A DNA stretch of 64,000 nt from ENR-C20 sp942493145 (lineage in GTDB: Bacteria; Bacillota; Clostridia; Acetivibrionales; DTU013). The position numbers and the translations under genes are program-made. Shown here piece after piece: positions 9,140 through 17,408 of the stretch. Within the stretch, counting starts at the first letter, position 1. Each line of letters opens with the position of its first letter. Below the pieces are notes generated by a model. The model did no database searches. It saw only the letters and a program-made list of their open reading frames with translations, and was not told where the DNA came from. The DNA lies in contig OW818679.1 of NCBI GenBank assembly GCA_942493145.1, forward strand, positions 3,658,001-3,722,000, in the 5' to 3' direction.

Positions 9140-9868
9140 TTATTTAACCGAGAATTCGAGTGTCTCTTTAACCTTTTCATCAATCAGGATCTCCACCTTG
9201 TATTTGCCTGGTGTGAACCCATCAGGTAAATAAAGACTGAAATTGGCCCACATATCCTGGCTTGCGATTATATCATTTTCTGATCTCTTACTCTGAACTT
9301 CGCTTCCATCATCAGGCAAGTAATACCATATAGCTGAAATCGTCGTATCGTCAGGTACGTTTTTGATTAGCGCCGTGGCGAATATCTCAATTGATTCGCG
9401 TGGGAACACATCTGTTTTAATAAGAGGTTCCGAGGTCTCGGGGTTGATCATCGAAGCCATATGGGCTTCAGAAACTTTTGCAGTTGAAAAGCTTAATTCT
9501 CCGCCATTTAGCACAACTGCAACAATCAAACCTGTCAGAAGCAGGGCAGCAATTATAATTGCTATCAATCCGCCCTTTTTCCGCTTTTTCACCGGAGGCT
9601 GTTGGTATTGCGGTTGCCCATACGGCGGTTGCTGATATTGCGTTTGGCCATAAGGTGGTTGTTGCTGATATTGCGTTTGGTCATATGATGGTTGTTGCTG
9701 ATATTGCGGTTGTCCGTATGGCGGTTGTTGCTGATATTGCGGTTGCCCATACTGTGGTTGTCCAGATTGCTTAGGAGGCTGCTGTTGTCCGTTCCCCATC
9801 ACATTTCCACAACCTGTACAAAATGCTGAGTTATCTTCGTTTTGTGCACCGCACTTCCTACAAAACAT
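9140..9868 (-). CDS. Zinc-ribbon membrane protein with Q/P/Y repeats
   Basis: 242 aa. The N-terminus MFCRKCGAQN...FCTGCG is a zinc ribbon (Cys3, Cys6, Cys17, Cys20). Residues about 28-92 are a low-complexity tract of repeated QQPPYGQPQYQ-type units. A basic stretch KKRKKGG precedes one membrane helix (about residues 100-120), and about 120 residues follow that would lie outside the cell. This zinc ribbon / disordered linker / TM / extracellular plan is common in Firmicutes proteins of unknown role. The RBS GGGAGGG precedes the ATG at 9868. The repeats exist at DNA level at about 9595-9780. Confidence 0.7.
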   Translation of the reverse strand: MFCRKCGAQNEDNSAFCTGCGNVMGNGQQQPPKQSGQPQYGQPQYQQQPPYGQPQYQQQPSYDQTQYQQQPPYGQTQYQQPPYGQPQYQQPPVKKRKKGGLIAIIIAALLLTGLIVAVVLNGGELSFSTAKVSEAHMASMINPETSEPLIKTDVFPRESIEIFATALIKNVPDDTTISAIWYYLPDDGSEVQSKRSENDIIASQDMWANFSLYLPDGFTPGKYKVEILIDEKVKETLEFSVK

Positions 9869-10149
9869 AAATATCCCTCCCTCGGTTCTTCATATCAATT
9901 AGCTGAGTCCCGGCTATAATCACAATAGTGCATAATTACCACAAACTTGCTTTTTGTAACTGTTTATGTTGCCTGACTGAGAAAAAAATACCACAGAGAA
10001 GAAAATATGTCAATGGCTCCAATATTATATCTTAAGTTGAAAGCAACTTTCACACCAAAGCACATCATGTTATAATAAATACATTATGGCATTAAACTAT
10101 TAAGCATGAATAAAGCATTCAGGATTCATGTTGAAAGAAGGATGATAAA

Positions 10150-10791
10150 ATGTATAGAGAACGTGTTGTAGAATGGATAAAACAATACAGAATAATTGCT
10201 AATATCAAAGGCGTAGGAAGCATGTATATCGAAGAAACTGCAAAGGCACTCTATGAGGGTGGTATCCGTGTGGTAGAGATTAATCTTAATTCGACGGACG
10301 CTCTGAAAAGCATAACTATCGTGAGAGAAAAAATGAAAGGCAAGATGGTCTGCGGGGCAGGTACGGTAATGATTCCGGAAAGTGTAGACGAAGCCGCTGT
10401 CGCTGGCGCACAATTCATAAGCTGCATTCACTCGGACGCCAAGCTGCTGACTAAAATCTCAGAAATGGATAAAGCCATCATTGCCGGAGCTTTCACTCCA
10501 ACCAATATCTATACGGCAATTGAATGCAAATCGGATTTCATAAATATTTTCCCTTCCATAACACTGGGGCCGGACTATTACAGAGAGATAAAATCTCCCT
10601 TCAATGGACAATACTTCTTTGCTGTTGGGGGAATCAGCACCGTCAATGCGGCAGATTTCCTCAAAGCCGGCGCATATGGCATCACAATAGGCAACAATCT
10701 GGTTAATCCGCGTTTAATTAAAGACGGCAATTATGAGGCTATAACCAAAGAAGCTCGAAAATATGTCAATATTGTAGAAGAATTCGTTTAA
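10150..10791 (+). CDS. KDPG/KHG aldolase-like protein lacking the Schiff-base lysine
   Basis: 213 aa, the size of the class I 2-keto-3-deoxy-6-phosphogluconate / 4-hydroxy-2-oxoglutarate aldolases. The overall fold markers are there: GGIRVVEINL with Glu43, GAGTV with Thr72, and VGGIS near the phosphate-binding loop. However, the position of the Schiff-base lysine (FKFFPA in E. coli Eda) reads INIFPS, so Lys is Asn132. The substrate Arg after the catalytic Glu (VTLRT) is Asn47, and the Pro of ISPG is Cys92. It therefore cannot work by the known mechanism and may be a pseudoenzyme, a regulator or a divergent lyase. The RBS AAGG lies 8 nt before the ATG. It is convergent with the OadB-like gene. 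Confidence 0.8.
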   Translation: MYRERVVEWIKQYRIIANIKGVGSMYIEETAKALYEGGIRVVEINLNSTDALKSITIVREKMKGKMVCGAGTVMIPESVDEAAVAGAQFISCIHSDAKLLTKISEMDKAIIAGAFTPTNIYTAIECKSDFINIFPSITLGPDYYREIKSPFNGQYFFAVGGISTVNAADFLKAGAYGITIGNNLVNPRLIKDGNYEAITKEARKYVNIVEEFV

Positions 10792-10826
10792 AAATTCACT
10801 GAACAGTGCCGGCAGCATGCTCTATT

Positions 10827-11957
10827 TTATTTCAATACACTCAGGAGAATACCTGCAGCTACCGCTGAGCCTATGACCCCGGCTACATTTGGACCCATGG
10901 CATGCATCAGGAGGAAATTGCCGGGATTCGCTTCCTGACCTACCTTTTGTGATACCCTGGCTGCCATCGGGACTGCAGATACCCCGGCAGACCCTATTAA
11001 CGGGTTGACCTTGCCGCCTGTAATCAAGTACATCAGCTTGCCTAACAAAACGCCGGATGCGGTACCGATGGAAAACGCTATTAGTCCAAGGACTATAATC
11101 CCAAGTGTCGCAGTGGTGAGGAAGGTCTCCGCTGTCGCAGTCGCACCTACGGAGATCCCAAGTAGTATTGTAATGATATTAATCAATTCATTCTGCGCAG
11201 TCTTGCTTATTCTATCAACCACACCACTTTCCTTGAACAGGTTGCCCAGCATCAGCATGCCGACAAGCGGTGCGGCATCCGGGACGAAAAGGGAGACCAG
11301 AAGTGTTACAAAAATGGGAAACACTACCTTCTCGAGCTTTGAAACCGGACGAAGCTGTTCCATTACAACAACCCTCTCCTTTTTGGTAGTCAACAGCTTC
11401 ATAATGGGGGGCTGTATTATTGGTACCAAAGCCATATAAGAGTACGCTGCTATTGCAACGGAGCCTAGCAGGTGGGGCGCCAGCTTGCTTGTCACAAATA
11501 TAGCCGTAGGTCCGTCAGCACCACCAATTATTCCTATTGCACCTGATTCTGCAGGTGTAAACCCAATCAGGATAGCCCCTATGAATGTTATAAAAATGCC
11601 AAACTGAGCAGCCGCACCCAGCAGAAGACTTTTGGGATTCGCTATAAGTGGACCGAAATCGGTCATAGCGCCAATGCCAAGGAATATCAATGGAGGGTAT
11701 ATCCCAAGCTTTACTCCCTGGTATAGAAAATATATCAAACCATTCTCATCATAGGCACTAAGTCCTGCAAAAGGCAGATTTGCAAGCAACATACCAAAGG
11801 CTATTGGAAGCAGCAGCAGAGGTTCATATTTTTTAACGATCGCAAGGTACAATAGTACGCATGCTATAAAGATCATGAGGAACTGTGTCCAATCTCCCCT
11901 TACAAATCCTGAATTACTGACCAGGTCAGCTATGGTATTAATAAATTCCGTTAGCAT
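10827..11957 (-). CDS. Na+-translocating decarboxylase beta subunit (OadB/MmdB/GcdB family)
   Basis: 376 aa, polytopic membrane protein. The family signature GGADGPTAIFVTSKLAP at about 145-161 contains the Asp148 implicated in Na+ binding in oxaloacetate decarboxylase; the second conserved block GSAGVSAVPMAARV and HAMGPNVAGVIGSA are near the C-terminus. The subunit couples decarboxylation of a biotin-bound carboxyl group to Na+ export. The gene follows the gamma-type subunit by 14 nt. No carboxyltransferase alpha subunit or biotin carrier is present in the window, so the partner must be elsewhere or the pair has another job. Confidence 0.92.
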   Translation of the reverse strand: MLTEFINTIADLVSNSGFVRGDWTQFLMIFIACVLLYLAIVKKYEPLLLLPIAFGMLLANLPFAGLSAYDENGLIYFLYQGVKLGIYPPLIFLGIGAMTDFGPLIANPKSLLLGAAAQFGIFITFIGAILIGFTPAESGAIGIIGGADGPTAIFVTSKLAPHLLGSVAIAAYSYMALVPIIQPPIMKLLTTKKERVVVMEQLRPVSKLEKVVFPIFVTLLVSLFVPDAAPLVGMLMLGNLFKESGVVDRISKTAQNELINIITILLGISVGATATAETFLTTATLGIIVLGLIAFSIGTASGVLLGKLMYLITGGKVNPLIGSAGVSAVPMAARVSQKVGQEANPGNFLLMHAMGPNVAGVIGSAVAAGILLSVLK

Positions 11958-11971
11958 ACTTTTACCCCTTA

Positions 11972-12388
11972 TTAAAGTTTTTCTGCGAGCCTTTGCTGTC
12001 TTCCGGCCTTATTCCAGACAGGAGCCGTCTCATCCAACCTTCTGACTGATTTTATCCTTAGCCGGTTCTGGCTTACTGTTGGCATTTCTGTGTATATTGC
12101 CGCCATAATTACTGCAATGATCTCCTCCGGAATTTCACCCTCTGCATCTGGGTCTGGTGTTCCATAATGATAAGCCCCAATCCCCACAGCCTCGTTTGTC
12201 CTGTCATCATCTTCAATTTCAAGAAATGCTGATCCATCTTCAAGCATATTTCTACTTTTCAAGACATTCCATTTTATTGTAAGCAGTTTAGTGCTTAGAT
12301 ATATGATAACAGATAGCAAAAAAAGTGATATGAATACCACGGTCATTCCAACAAATGTGAGGTTGATGGCCAACGAAAGATACTCCAT
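11972..12388 (-). CDS. OadG-like gamma subunit of a Na+-pumping decarboxylase
   Basis: 138 aa. One N-terminal membrane helix (LTFVGMTVVFISLFLLSVIIYL) is followed by an acidic and proline-containing cytoplasmic tail ending with a block rich in Arg (SQNRLRIKSVRRLDE), the usual plan of OAD gamma chains, which tether alpha to beta. RBS GGAGG precedes the ATG at 12388. It forms a two-gene operon with the beta subunit. A weak sigma-A-like promoter (TTGACT at 12451-12456, minus strand) lies upstream. Confidence 0.85.
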   Translation of the reverse strand: MEYLSLAINLTFVGMTVVFISLFLLSVIIYLSTKLLTIKWNVLKSRNMLEDGSAFLEIEDDDRTNEAVGIGAYHYGTPDPDAEGEIPEEIIAVIMAAIYTEMPTVSQNRLRIKSVRRLDETAPVWNKAGRQQRLAEKL

Positions 12389-12480
12389 GTATCCGCCTCC
12401 GTTTTGTATAATAATTCAAACATATAAAAGTTACCACAATGACCCGCATTAGTCAACTTATGTTAAATTAATATATATAC

Positions 12481-12521
12481 AAAAAAACACAAGACCCGCT
12501 ATATATTCTGCAGATCTTGTG
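12481..12521 (-). terminator. Rho-independent terminator of the first TRAP operon
   Basis: Stem 12488-12499 pairs with 12510-12521 (CACAAGA with TCTTGTG, inner GC pair), followed on the minus strand by seven T at 12481-12487. It lies 56 nt past the end of the TRAP large permease. Confidence 0.8.
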
Positions 12522-12577
12522 CTTAATTCAATCGTATAAAGACGCCAGGCTAAATTTAATTAAACTTTCGTTTTCAC

Positions 12578-13876
12578 TTAAAGCCCGCTAACAAGTAACA
12601 GTGAAAGCTCCGGTATTGCAAGCAAAATAACCAGATGCACAACGTCAGAGATAACAAATGGTGTTACCCCTTTGAAAAGAGGACCGGTCTTTATTTTCAT
12701 GGCCCCGCCGAAGGTAAATACATCCATACCGATAGGGGGAGTCATGAGGCCTATCTGTATGAGCCTGACAGTTATAACTCCGAACCAGATGGGATCGAAG
12801 CCCATTGCTATTACAGTAGGCATTATTATTGGCACTGTAAGTATTATTACAGAGAATATATCCAGTACGCAACCCATTATCAGATAGAATACGGATATGC
12901 AGATGATGAATCCAAGACTGGACAAGCCCAGACTGGTCAATGTTTCACTCAGCAAAAAGGGAAGGTTGCTGATAGCTACAAAGCGGCTGAATATATATGC
13001 GCCGACCATCATTGCAACGACCATTGCTGTTGTCATTGTAGTTTCGAGCATTGTTGCCTTGAAATTGTTCCATTTCAACCTGCGGAAGGCCATGGCTACT
13101 GCAAGTGCACCGAAGGCGCCCATTGCACCGGCTTCAGTAGGAGTGAAAAGGCCAAGGTATATACCACCAAAAGCTATTATAAATATGATAGCCACGGGTC
13201 CGGTAAGCTTGAGGGATTTGATCTTTTGACCCCAGGTGTAGCGGTCCGGCGCACCGGGTCCATAACTGGGCTTTACCTTAACGATTATGAATATTGTAAT
13301 AATATACATTATGGCTTGCAATATGCCAGGAATGAATCCCGCCAGGAACAATTGCCCTATGGACTGCTGTGTGAGAAGTCCATATATGATGAAGGCTATA
13401 CTCGGAGGTATCATTATACCGATGGTTCCACCAGCAACACATACTGCTGCCGACAGATTTTCATCATATTTATATCTCCTCATTTCAGGCATTGCAATCT
13501 TGCCTACTGTTATAGCCGAAGCAGCCGTAAAGCCGCAAACAGCGGCAAAGCAAGCGCATGCCACTACAGTAGCCGCTGCAAGACCTCCTCTGAGCCTGCC
13601 AACCCAAGCTCGTGCTGTAATGAAAAGATCCTTTCCTATATCAGCATTGGCTATTACCGCTCCCATGAGTATGAACAGCGGTATGGTTGTAAGAGACAGG
13701 TCGGAGACCTGGCTGTATGGCTCGGTACCCAGCATCAGGAATGCCTTGCGCCATCCGTCTATCAGTATATAGCCGATAAACCCTGCTGTTATCATGGCGA
13801 ATCCAAGCCAGACACGCATGAATATCAAAACAAGAAGGAATATTATACCTATTAATCCGATCATTTCGGGACTCAT
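12578..13876 (-). CDS. TRAP transporter large permease (DctM)
   Basis: 432 aa with about 12 membrane segments, full length. DctM is the ion-coupled translocation subunit of TRAP transporters for organic acids. Typical blocks are TTIPLFILMGAVIANADIG, GKIAMPEM, MIPPSIAFIIYG and FTPTEAGAMGAFGA. The RBS AGGTGG is 7 nt before the ATG. It is last in the operon dctP-dctQ-dctM (15699 to 12578). Carboxylate import is expected from the family; the substrate is unknown. Confidence 0.95.
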   Translation of the reverse strand: MSPEMIGLIGIIFLLVLIFMRVWLGFAMITAGFIGYILIDGWRKAFLMLGTEPYSQVSDLSLTTIPLFILMGAVIANADIGKDLFITARAWVGRLRGGLAAATVVACACFAAVCGFTAASAITVGKIAMPEMRRYKYDENLSAAVCVAGGTIGIMIPPSIAFIIYGLLTQQSIGQLFLAGFIPGILQAIMYIITIFIIVKVKPSYGPGAPDRYTWGQKIKSLKLTGPVAIIFIIAFGGIYLGLFTPTEAGAMGAFGALAVAMAFRRLKWNNFKATMLETTMTTAMVVAMMVGAYIFSRFVAISNLPFLLSETLTSLGLSSLGFIICISVFYLIMGCVLDIFSVIILTVPIIMPTVIAMGFDPIWFGVITVRLIQIGLMTPPIGMDVFTFGGAMKIKTGPLFKGVTPFVISDVVHLVILLAIPELSLLLVSGL

Positions 13877-13938
13877 CTGAAGACCACCTTCCAGTAAAAA
13901 TTATTTAAAATAGTTATTTCCGCATTATTAAAGGCTAC

Positions 13939-14454
13939 TCAGCCCTCTTCCACAGGAGCGGGTGCAGCCACTTCCACTTTTATGATAAATGACCGTACAA
14001 ACAAGGCCAGAGCGGTCAGGCACAATAAAAGGTAGGAGAATGCCACAAGCATGTACTGGGGGTATTGTGGTATGGAAAGCAGCTCGGACACCGAATTCAG
14101 CCTCTTTACATCTTGAGCCCCAAAATAGCTGGCAACTGATACAAGTCCACTTATCACAGCTACCAGGAGGAAATTAAATTTAAAGAAATATTGCTGCGCG
14201 TTATCAGGCAGCAGGCCGACCACAAGGTCAACCTTGATGTGGCTGTCATTAAGTCCACACCATGCTATGCCGAGGAACCCGGCAAATATCATGATAAACA
14301 AACTTATCTCATTGCTGCCCACTATCGACTGGTTGATAATCAGACGCATAAGGACATCGGCCACGGTGACCAGCATGAGGATTATCAAGCCGACTCCCGC
14401 AATTATTGCAGGAACAGAAACTACAGTTTTCAGAAACTTATCAAATTTTTTCAC
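13939..14454 (-). CDS. TRAP transporter small permease (DctQ)
   Basis: 171 aa from the GTG at 14452-14454, which has AGGTGGGG six bases upstream; the in-frame GTG at 14466 is inside that RBS and so unlikely. Four membrane segments and the block EISLFIMIFAGFLGIAWCGLNDSHIKVD are typical of DctQ, which scaffolds the large permease. It lies between the binding-protein gene and the large permease. Confidence 0.9.
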   Translation of the reverse strand: MKKFDKFLKTVVSVPAIIAGVGLIILMLVTVADVLMRLIINQSIVGSNEISLFIMIFAGFLGIAWCGLNDSHIKVDLVVGLLPDNAQQYFFKFNFLLVAVISGLVSVASYFGAQDVKRLNSVSELLSIPQYPQYMLVAFSYLLLCLTALALFVRSFIIKVEVAAPAPVEEG

Positions 14455-14500
14455 TATTGTCCCCACCTTTAAAATTACTAGGTTTTTACTTAAAATTTTT

Positions 14501-14549
14501 GCAGCTCCGAGGTCTGCCGGTTATTAACCTGCTTAGGCCCCGGAGCTGC
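14501..14549 (-). terminator. Intercistronic hairpin between dctP and dctQ
   Basis: GCAGCTCCG at 14501-14509 pairs perfectly with CGGAGCTGC at 14541-14549. On the minus strand it is followed by AAAAATTTT rather than a clean T-run, so it may stabilise the dctP message or give partial termination, allowing more binding protein than permease. Confidence 0.6.
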
Positions 14550-14571
14550 AATGTTCATTTAATATATTATA

Positions 14572-15699
14572 TTATTTGTCTGCTGCTATCATCGCCCTGA
14601 TATCGTCGATGATCTTCTGTCCGGGATATCCAGCAGCTTCTGTATCAGCTATCCATTTTGCAATGGTAGGTTCACCTGCAACTTTGGACCATTCAGCGAC
14701 CTGATCAGGAGTGAGTTCTATAAATTCCTGGCCCAGCTTCTTCATGTTATCAACAGCTGCTGCCTCGGTCTCTATGTCGTATGCCATTGCAGCTGCATGG
14801 TATGCTTCATATTCCTTGGTTATGAGCGCCTGGTATTCTGCAGGGAGGCTCTTCCATGATTCGAGGTTGGCTACGATTGCGAGGGTTCCGTTACCAGCTC
14901 CACCAGCACCAAATATGGTGTGATACTTGGTCAACTCATAAATCTTGAAGTCGTTGATAACCAGGTTGTGGTTGAACATATGTCCTGCAACGCCCTTCTG
15001 CAGTGAGCTGTACCAATCTGTCGGGCCCATGCCGAGAGCGGTTCCGCCTGCAGCAACTATGGCACGGGAATAATGTCCTTCTGCTATGACTTTCTCGCCT
15101 TTGATATCTGCAATGGATGTTATTTTTTTCTTTGTAGAATGGATATTTGCCGGAAGCATAGGTCTGATGGCAACCAGTTTAACATTAAGCTTCTCATTTT
15201 CTGCATCGAATTCAGGATACTTTTTCAGAATTTCGCTGTAAATCTTTGTGCACTGGGCATAATCCTTGAATCCAAGGAAAGGCAGGTTGAAAACTTCAGA
15301 GAAGGTATGGATACCAGCAGCGCCGCCCATGAGGTACATGGAAAGATCAGCTACGCCTGTTGATACTCCTTTAAAGGTTTCAGGATATTTCAAGAGTGTT
15401 CCGGAGAAATAGTTTGTAATCTTGATTCCACCATTTGATGCCTTTTCAAGATTTGCTGCAGACTCAACCAACAAGTCGGTGATCTTTACGCCTGCAGGGT
15501 TGAAGTCATTGTACTTGAGTTCAAAAACCTTTGCTGGTGCTGCTGGTGCTGCTGCTGTTGATTCAGCAGGTGCTGCTGCTGTTGACTCTGCAGGTGCTGC
15601 TGTTGTAGCTGGAGCCGGAGTTTCTTGTGCGCCACAACCACCAAGAAGCATGCTCATTGCAAATACAACTACCAAAACCAAACTTAACAACTTTTTCAT
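14572..15699 (-). CDS. TRAP transporter substrate-binding lipoprotein (DctP)
   Basis: 375 aa. A lipoprotein signal ends in LLGGC (Cys22), followed by an Ala/Pro/Ser/Thr-rich linker made of two APAESTAA units, then a DctP-type binding domain (GMGPTDWYSSLQKGVAGHMFN, ending in DDIRAMI). It captures an organic acid outside the membrane for the DctQM pair. RBS GGAGGAG precedes the ATG. It is the first gene of the operon; no sigma-54 site was seen upstream, unlike the second TRAP system. Confidence 0.93.
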   Translation of the reverse strand: MKKLLSLVLVVVFAMSMLLGGCGAQETPAPATTAAPAESTAAAPAESTAAAPAAPAKVFELKYNDFNPAGVKITDLLVESAANLEKASNGGIKITNYFSGTLLKYPETFKGVSTGVADLSMYLMGGAAGIHTFSEVFNLPFLGFKDYAQCTKIYSEILKKYPEFDAENEKLNVKLVAIRPMLPANIHSTKKKITSIADIKGEKVIAEGHYSRAIVAAGGTALGMGPTDWYSSLQKGVAGHMFNHNLVINDFKIYELTKYHTIFGAGGAGNGTLAIVANLESWKSLPAEYQALITKEYEAYHAAAMAYDIETEAAAVDNMKKLGQEFIELTPDQVAEWSKVAGEPTIAKWIADTEAAGYPGQKIIDDIRAMIAADK

Positions 15700-16269
15700 T
15701 CTTTTTACTCCTCCTTTTTTTTGTAAAAAAACACATAGATCCTACTTTAATTTATATTAAGGGTCTATAATGTACACATTTTAGTCCATATTTTTAGTAT
15801 ACCAGAGGTTTGCAATCATACACATAAATAATATAACAAAACAGGATTTTTATAATAATTGTGATATAGTTAATTAATCTGTGAACTAATTAAAGTGATA
15901 TTATGTACTGAAAAAGTCTTGTAAAAAAGCAACTATAGGTTTTTCTGCTCAAATTATTTATTCGTTATTGTTAATTATTCATTATTCCTTAGTTATTGCT
16001 TAAAAGAGAGATATAATTGATGTATGACAAAAAGATGATACCACATATAACGCCTTAGTTGTTATTCCAATTAATCATCACTGTTATGCTTTTTATGCAT
16101 TAATGGACAACAACTTATATTTATAATATCATGAAATAATCCATTATGGGAAATGTTTTTTACCTCTATGTAAAATCTAACTTAAGTTCCCATATTTATT
16201 TACCCAATCATCAACGCTTGAAAACTTTCAGGATTCAATGTAAACTTGTACTATAGTCACGAGGTAATT
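15700..16269. other. Large divergent intergenic region between dctP and the HD-GYP gene
   Basis: 570 nt, strongly A/T-rich, with no convincing small gene, riboswitch or long hairpin. It must hold promoters for both flanking genes. A candidate sigma-A promoter for the HD-GYP gene lies at its right end (16218-16246). Confidence 0.5.
16218..16246 (+). promoter_or_regulatory. Candidate sigma-A promoter of the HD-GYP gene
   Basis: TTGAAA at 16218-16223, a 17-nt spacer and TAAACT at 16241-16246, 23 nt before the start at 16270. Confidence 0.4.
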
Positions 16270-17346
16270 ATGAGATACGTACCTATAAGCTGTTTAAGAG
16301 AAGGAATGACAGCCGGCAGGAAGCTGTATGGAAAAAACAGCGAACTGCTTTTAAATGCTGGAACCATACTCCGGGAGACTTATATCGAAAAGTTGCATGA
16401 ATTGGGATATGGCGGATTGTATATCGACGATGACCTGTCACGTGATATAGATATAGTTGAGGTCATTAATGAAGATTTAAGGTTTAAGGCCGTCAAAACC
16501 ATTAAGGAAACATTTGCCGGAATTGAAAAGAACCCTGCCGCCATTGATACTTATATAGGAAGCATCGGAGATATCGTAGGCAATATTGTGGATGATGTCC
16601 TTGATAATAAGGACACAATGATAAACATGCTTGACCTGAAAACCTTTGACGACTATACCTATCTGCATTCTACAAACGTCGCGGTACTATCGCTGGTGCT
16701 TGGCGTCACAATGAACTTCAACAGGATTGAGCTGCAAAGACTTGGCCTGTCTTCGATATTACATGATATCGGTAAGGTATTCATTCCCAAAATGATACTT
16801 AACAAGCCCGAAAAGCTGACAAATGATGAGTTCACAATCATACAATCTCATTCCACCAGGGGCTACGAGTATTTGAGAAGCAATTATGATTTTCCTACTT
16901 CTTCCTACCTGGGAATCCTGCAACACCATGAAAAATATGATGGATCAGGCTATCCGATCAAATTGGAAAGAGAACAGATCCATCTTTATGGACGGATAAT
17001 TTCCATCACCGATGTATATGATGCTCTTACCTCCAACAGGCCCTACAGGAATGCCATGCTTCCATCAGAAGCCATTGAATATATCATGGCTAATGGAGGA
17101 ACCCATTTTGACCCGGTCATCGTCGATTACTTTACCAGGAAGATTGCACCTTACCCCATCGGCCTGACAGTACGCCTCAGCAACAATGCTTCCGGTATTG
17201 TAATGGAGAACTTCAGCAACTACGGTTTGAGGCCGAAAATAAAAGTCATCAAACACGGAGGAAATTACATAACCCCTTACGTCATCAACCTCAGAGACGA
17301 TCCGGATAAGCTCAATGTCACCATAACCGGATTGGACGAGGAATGA
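16270..17346 (+). CDS. HD-GYP domain protein (probable c-di-GMP phosphodiesterase)
   Basis: 358 aa from the ATG at 16270, preceded by CGAGG; an in-frame start at 16246 lacks an RBS. The N-terminal 60 residues resemble the DUF3391-type module found before HD-GYP domains. The HD pair is in ILHDIGK (His165, Asp166) and the GYP motif HHEKYDGSGYP is at about 219-229, with further metal ligands HSTRGYEYL and TDVYDALT. HD-GYP enzymes hydrolyse c-di-GMP; no REC or sensor domain is fused. About 75 residues follow the domain. The stop codon lies inside the left arm of the inverted repeat at 17340-17403. Confidence 0.92.
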   Translation: MRYVPISCLREGMTAGRKLYGKNSELLLNAGTILRETYIEKLHELGYGGLYIDDDLSRDIDIVEVINEDLRFKAVKTIKETFAGIEKNPAAIDTYIGSIGDIVGNIVDDVLDNKDTMINMLDLKTFDDYTYLHSTNVAVLSLVLGVTMNFNRIELQRLGLSSILHDIGKVFIPKMILNKPEKLTNDEFTIIQSHSTRGYEYLRSNYDFPTSSYLGILQHHEKYDGSGYPIKLEREQIHLYGRIISITDVYDALTSNRPYRNAMLPSEAIEYIMANGGTHFDPVIVDYFTRKIAPYPIGLTVRLSNNASGIVMENFSNYGLRPKIKVIKHGGNYITPYVINLRDDPDKLNVTITGLDEE

Positions 17347-17403
17347 ATAGTGACGGTTCTGGTTCTGCCTAATGGCAGAACCAGAACCGTCACTATTCAT
17401 TCC
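17340..17403. repeat. 30-bp perfect inverted repeat between convergent genes
   Basis: Arms 17340-17369 and 17374-17403 are exact reverse complements around a 4-nt loop (TAAT); the core is TGACGGTTCTGGTTCTGCC. The left arm contains the HD-GYP stop codon and the right arm ends 5 nt before the SDR stop. There is no T-run on either side. It may act as a two-way terminator, but its length and perfection look like a mobile REP/MITE-like element of the kind carrying GACGGTTCT in clostridial genomes (recalled, not searched). Confidence 0.75.
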
Positions 17404-17408
17404 AAAAC

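Noticed and set aside
9595..9780. Short repeats considered as a CRISPR or VNTR outside genes
   Set aside because: They keep one reading frame coding Gln/Pro/Tyr units in a zinc-ribbon protein.
10150..10791. Frameshift or sequencing error as the cause of the missing aldolase lysine
   Set aside because: The frame is open and the residues on both sides of Asn132 align normally with the family.
12635..13855. Long plus-strand open frame (406 codons) opposite the TRAP large permease
   Set aside because: Composition is odd (very rich in Tyr, Cys, His) and the opposite frame is a full, conserved DctM. It is a shadow.
15700..16269. Possible riboswitch or small gene in the long A/T-rich gap
   Set aside because: No conserved core, strong hairpin or RBS-preceded frame could be identified by eye.
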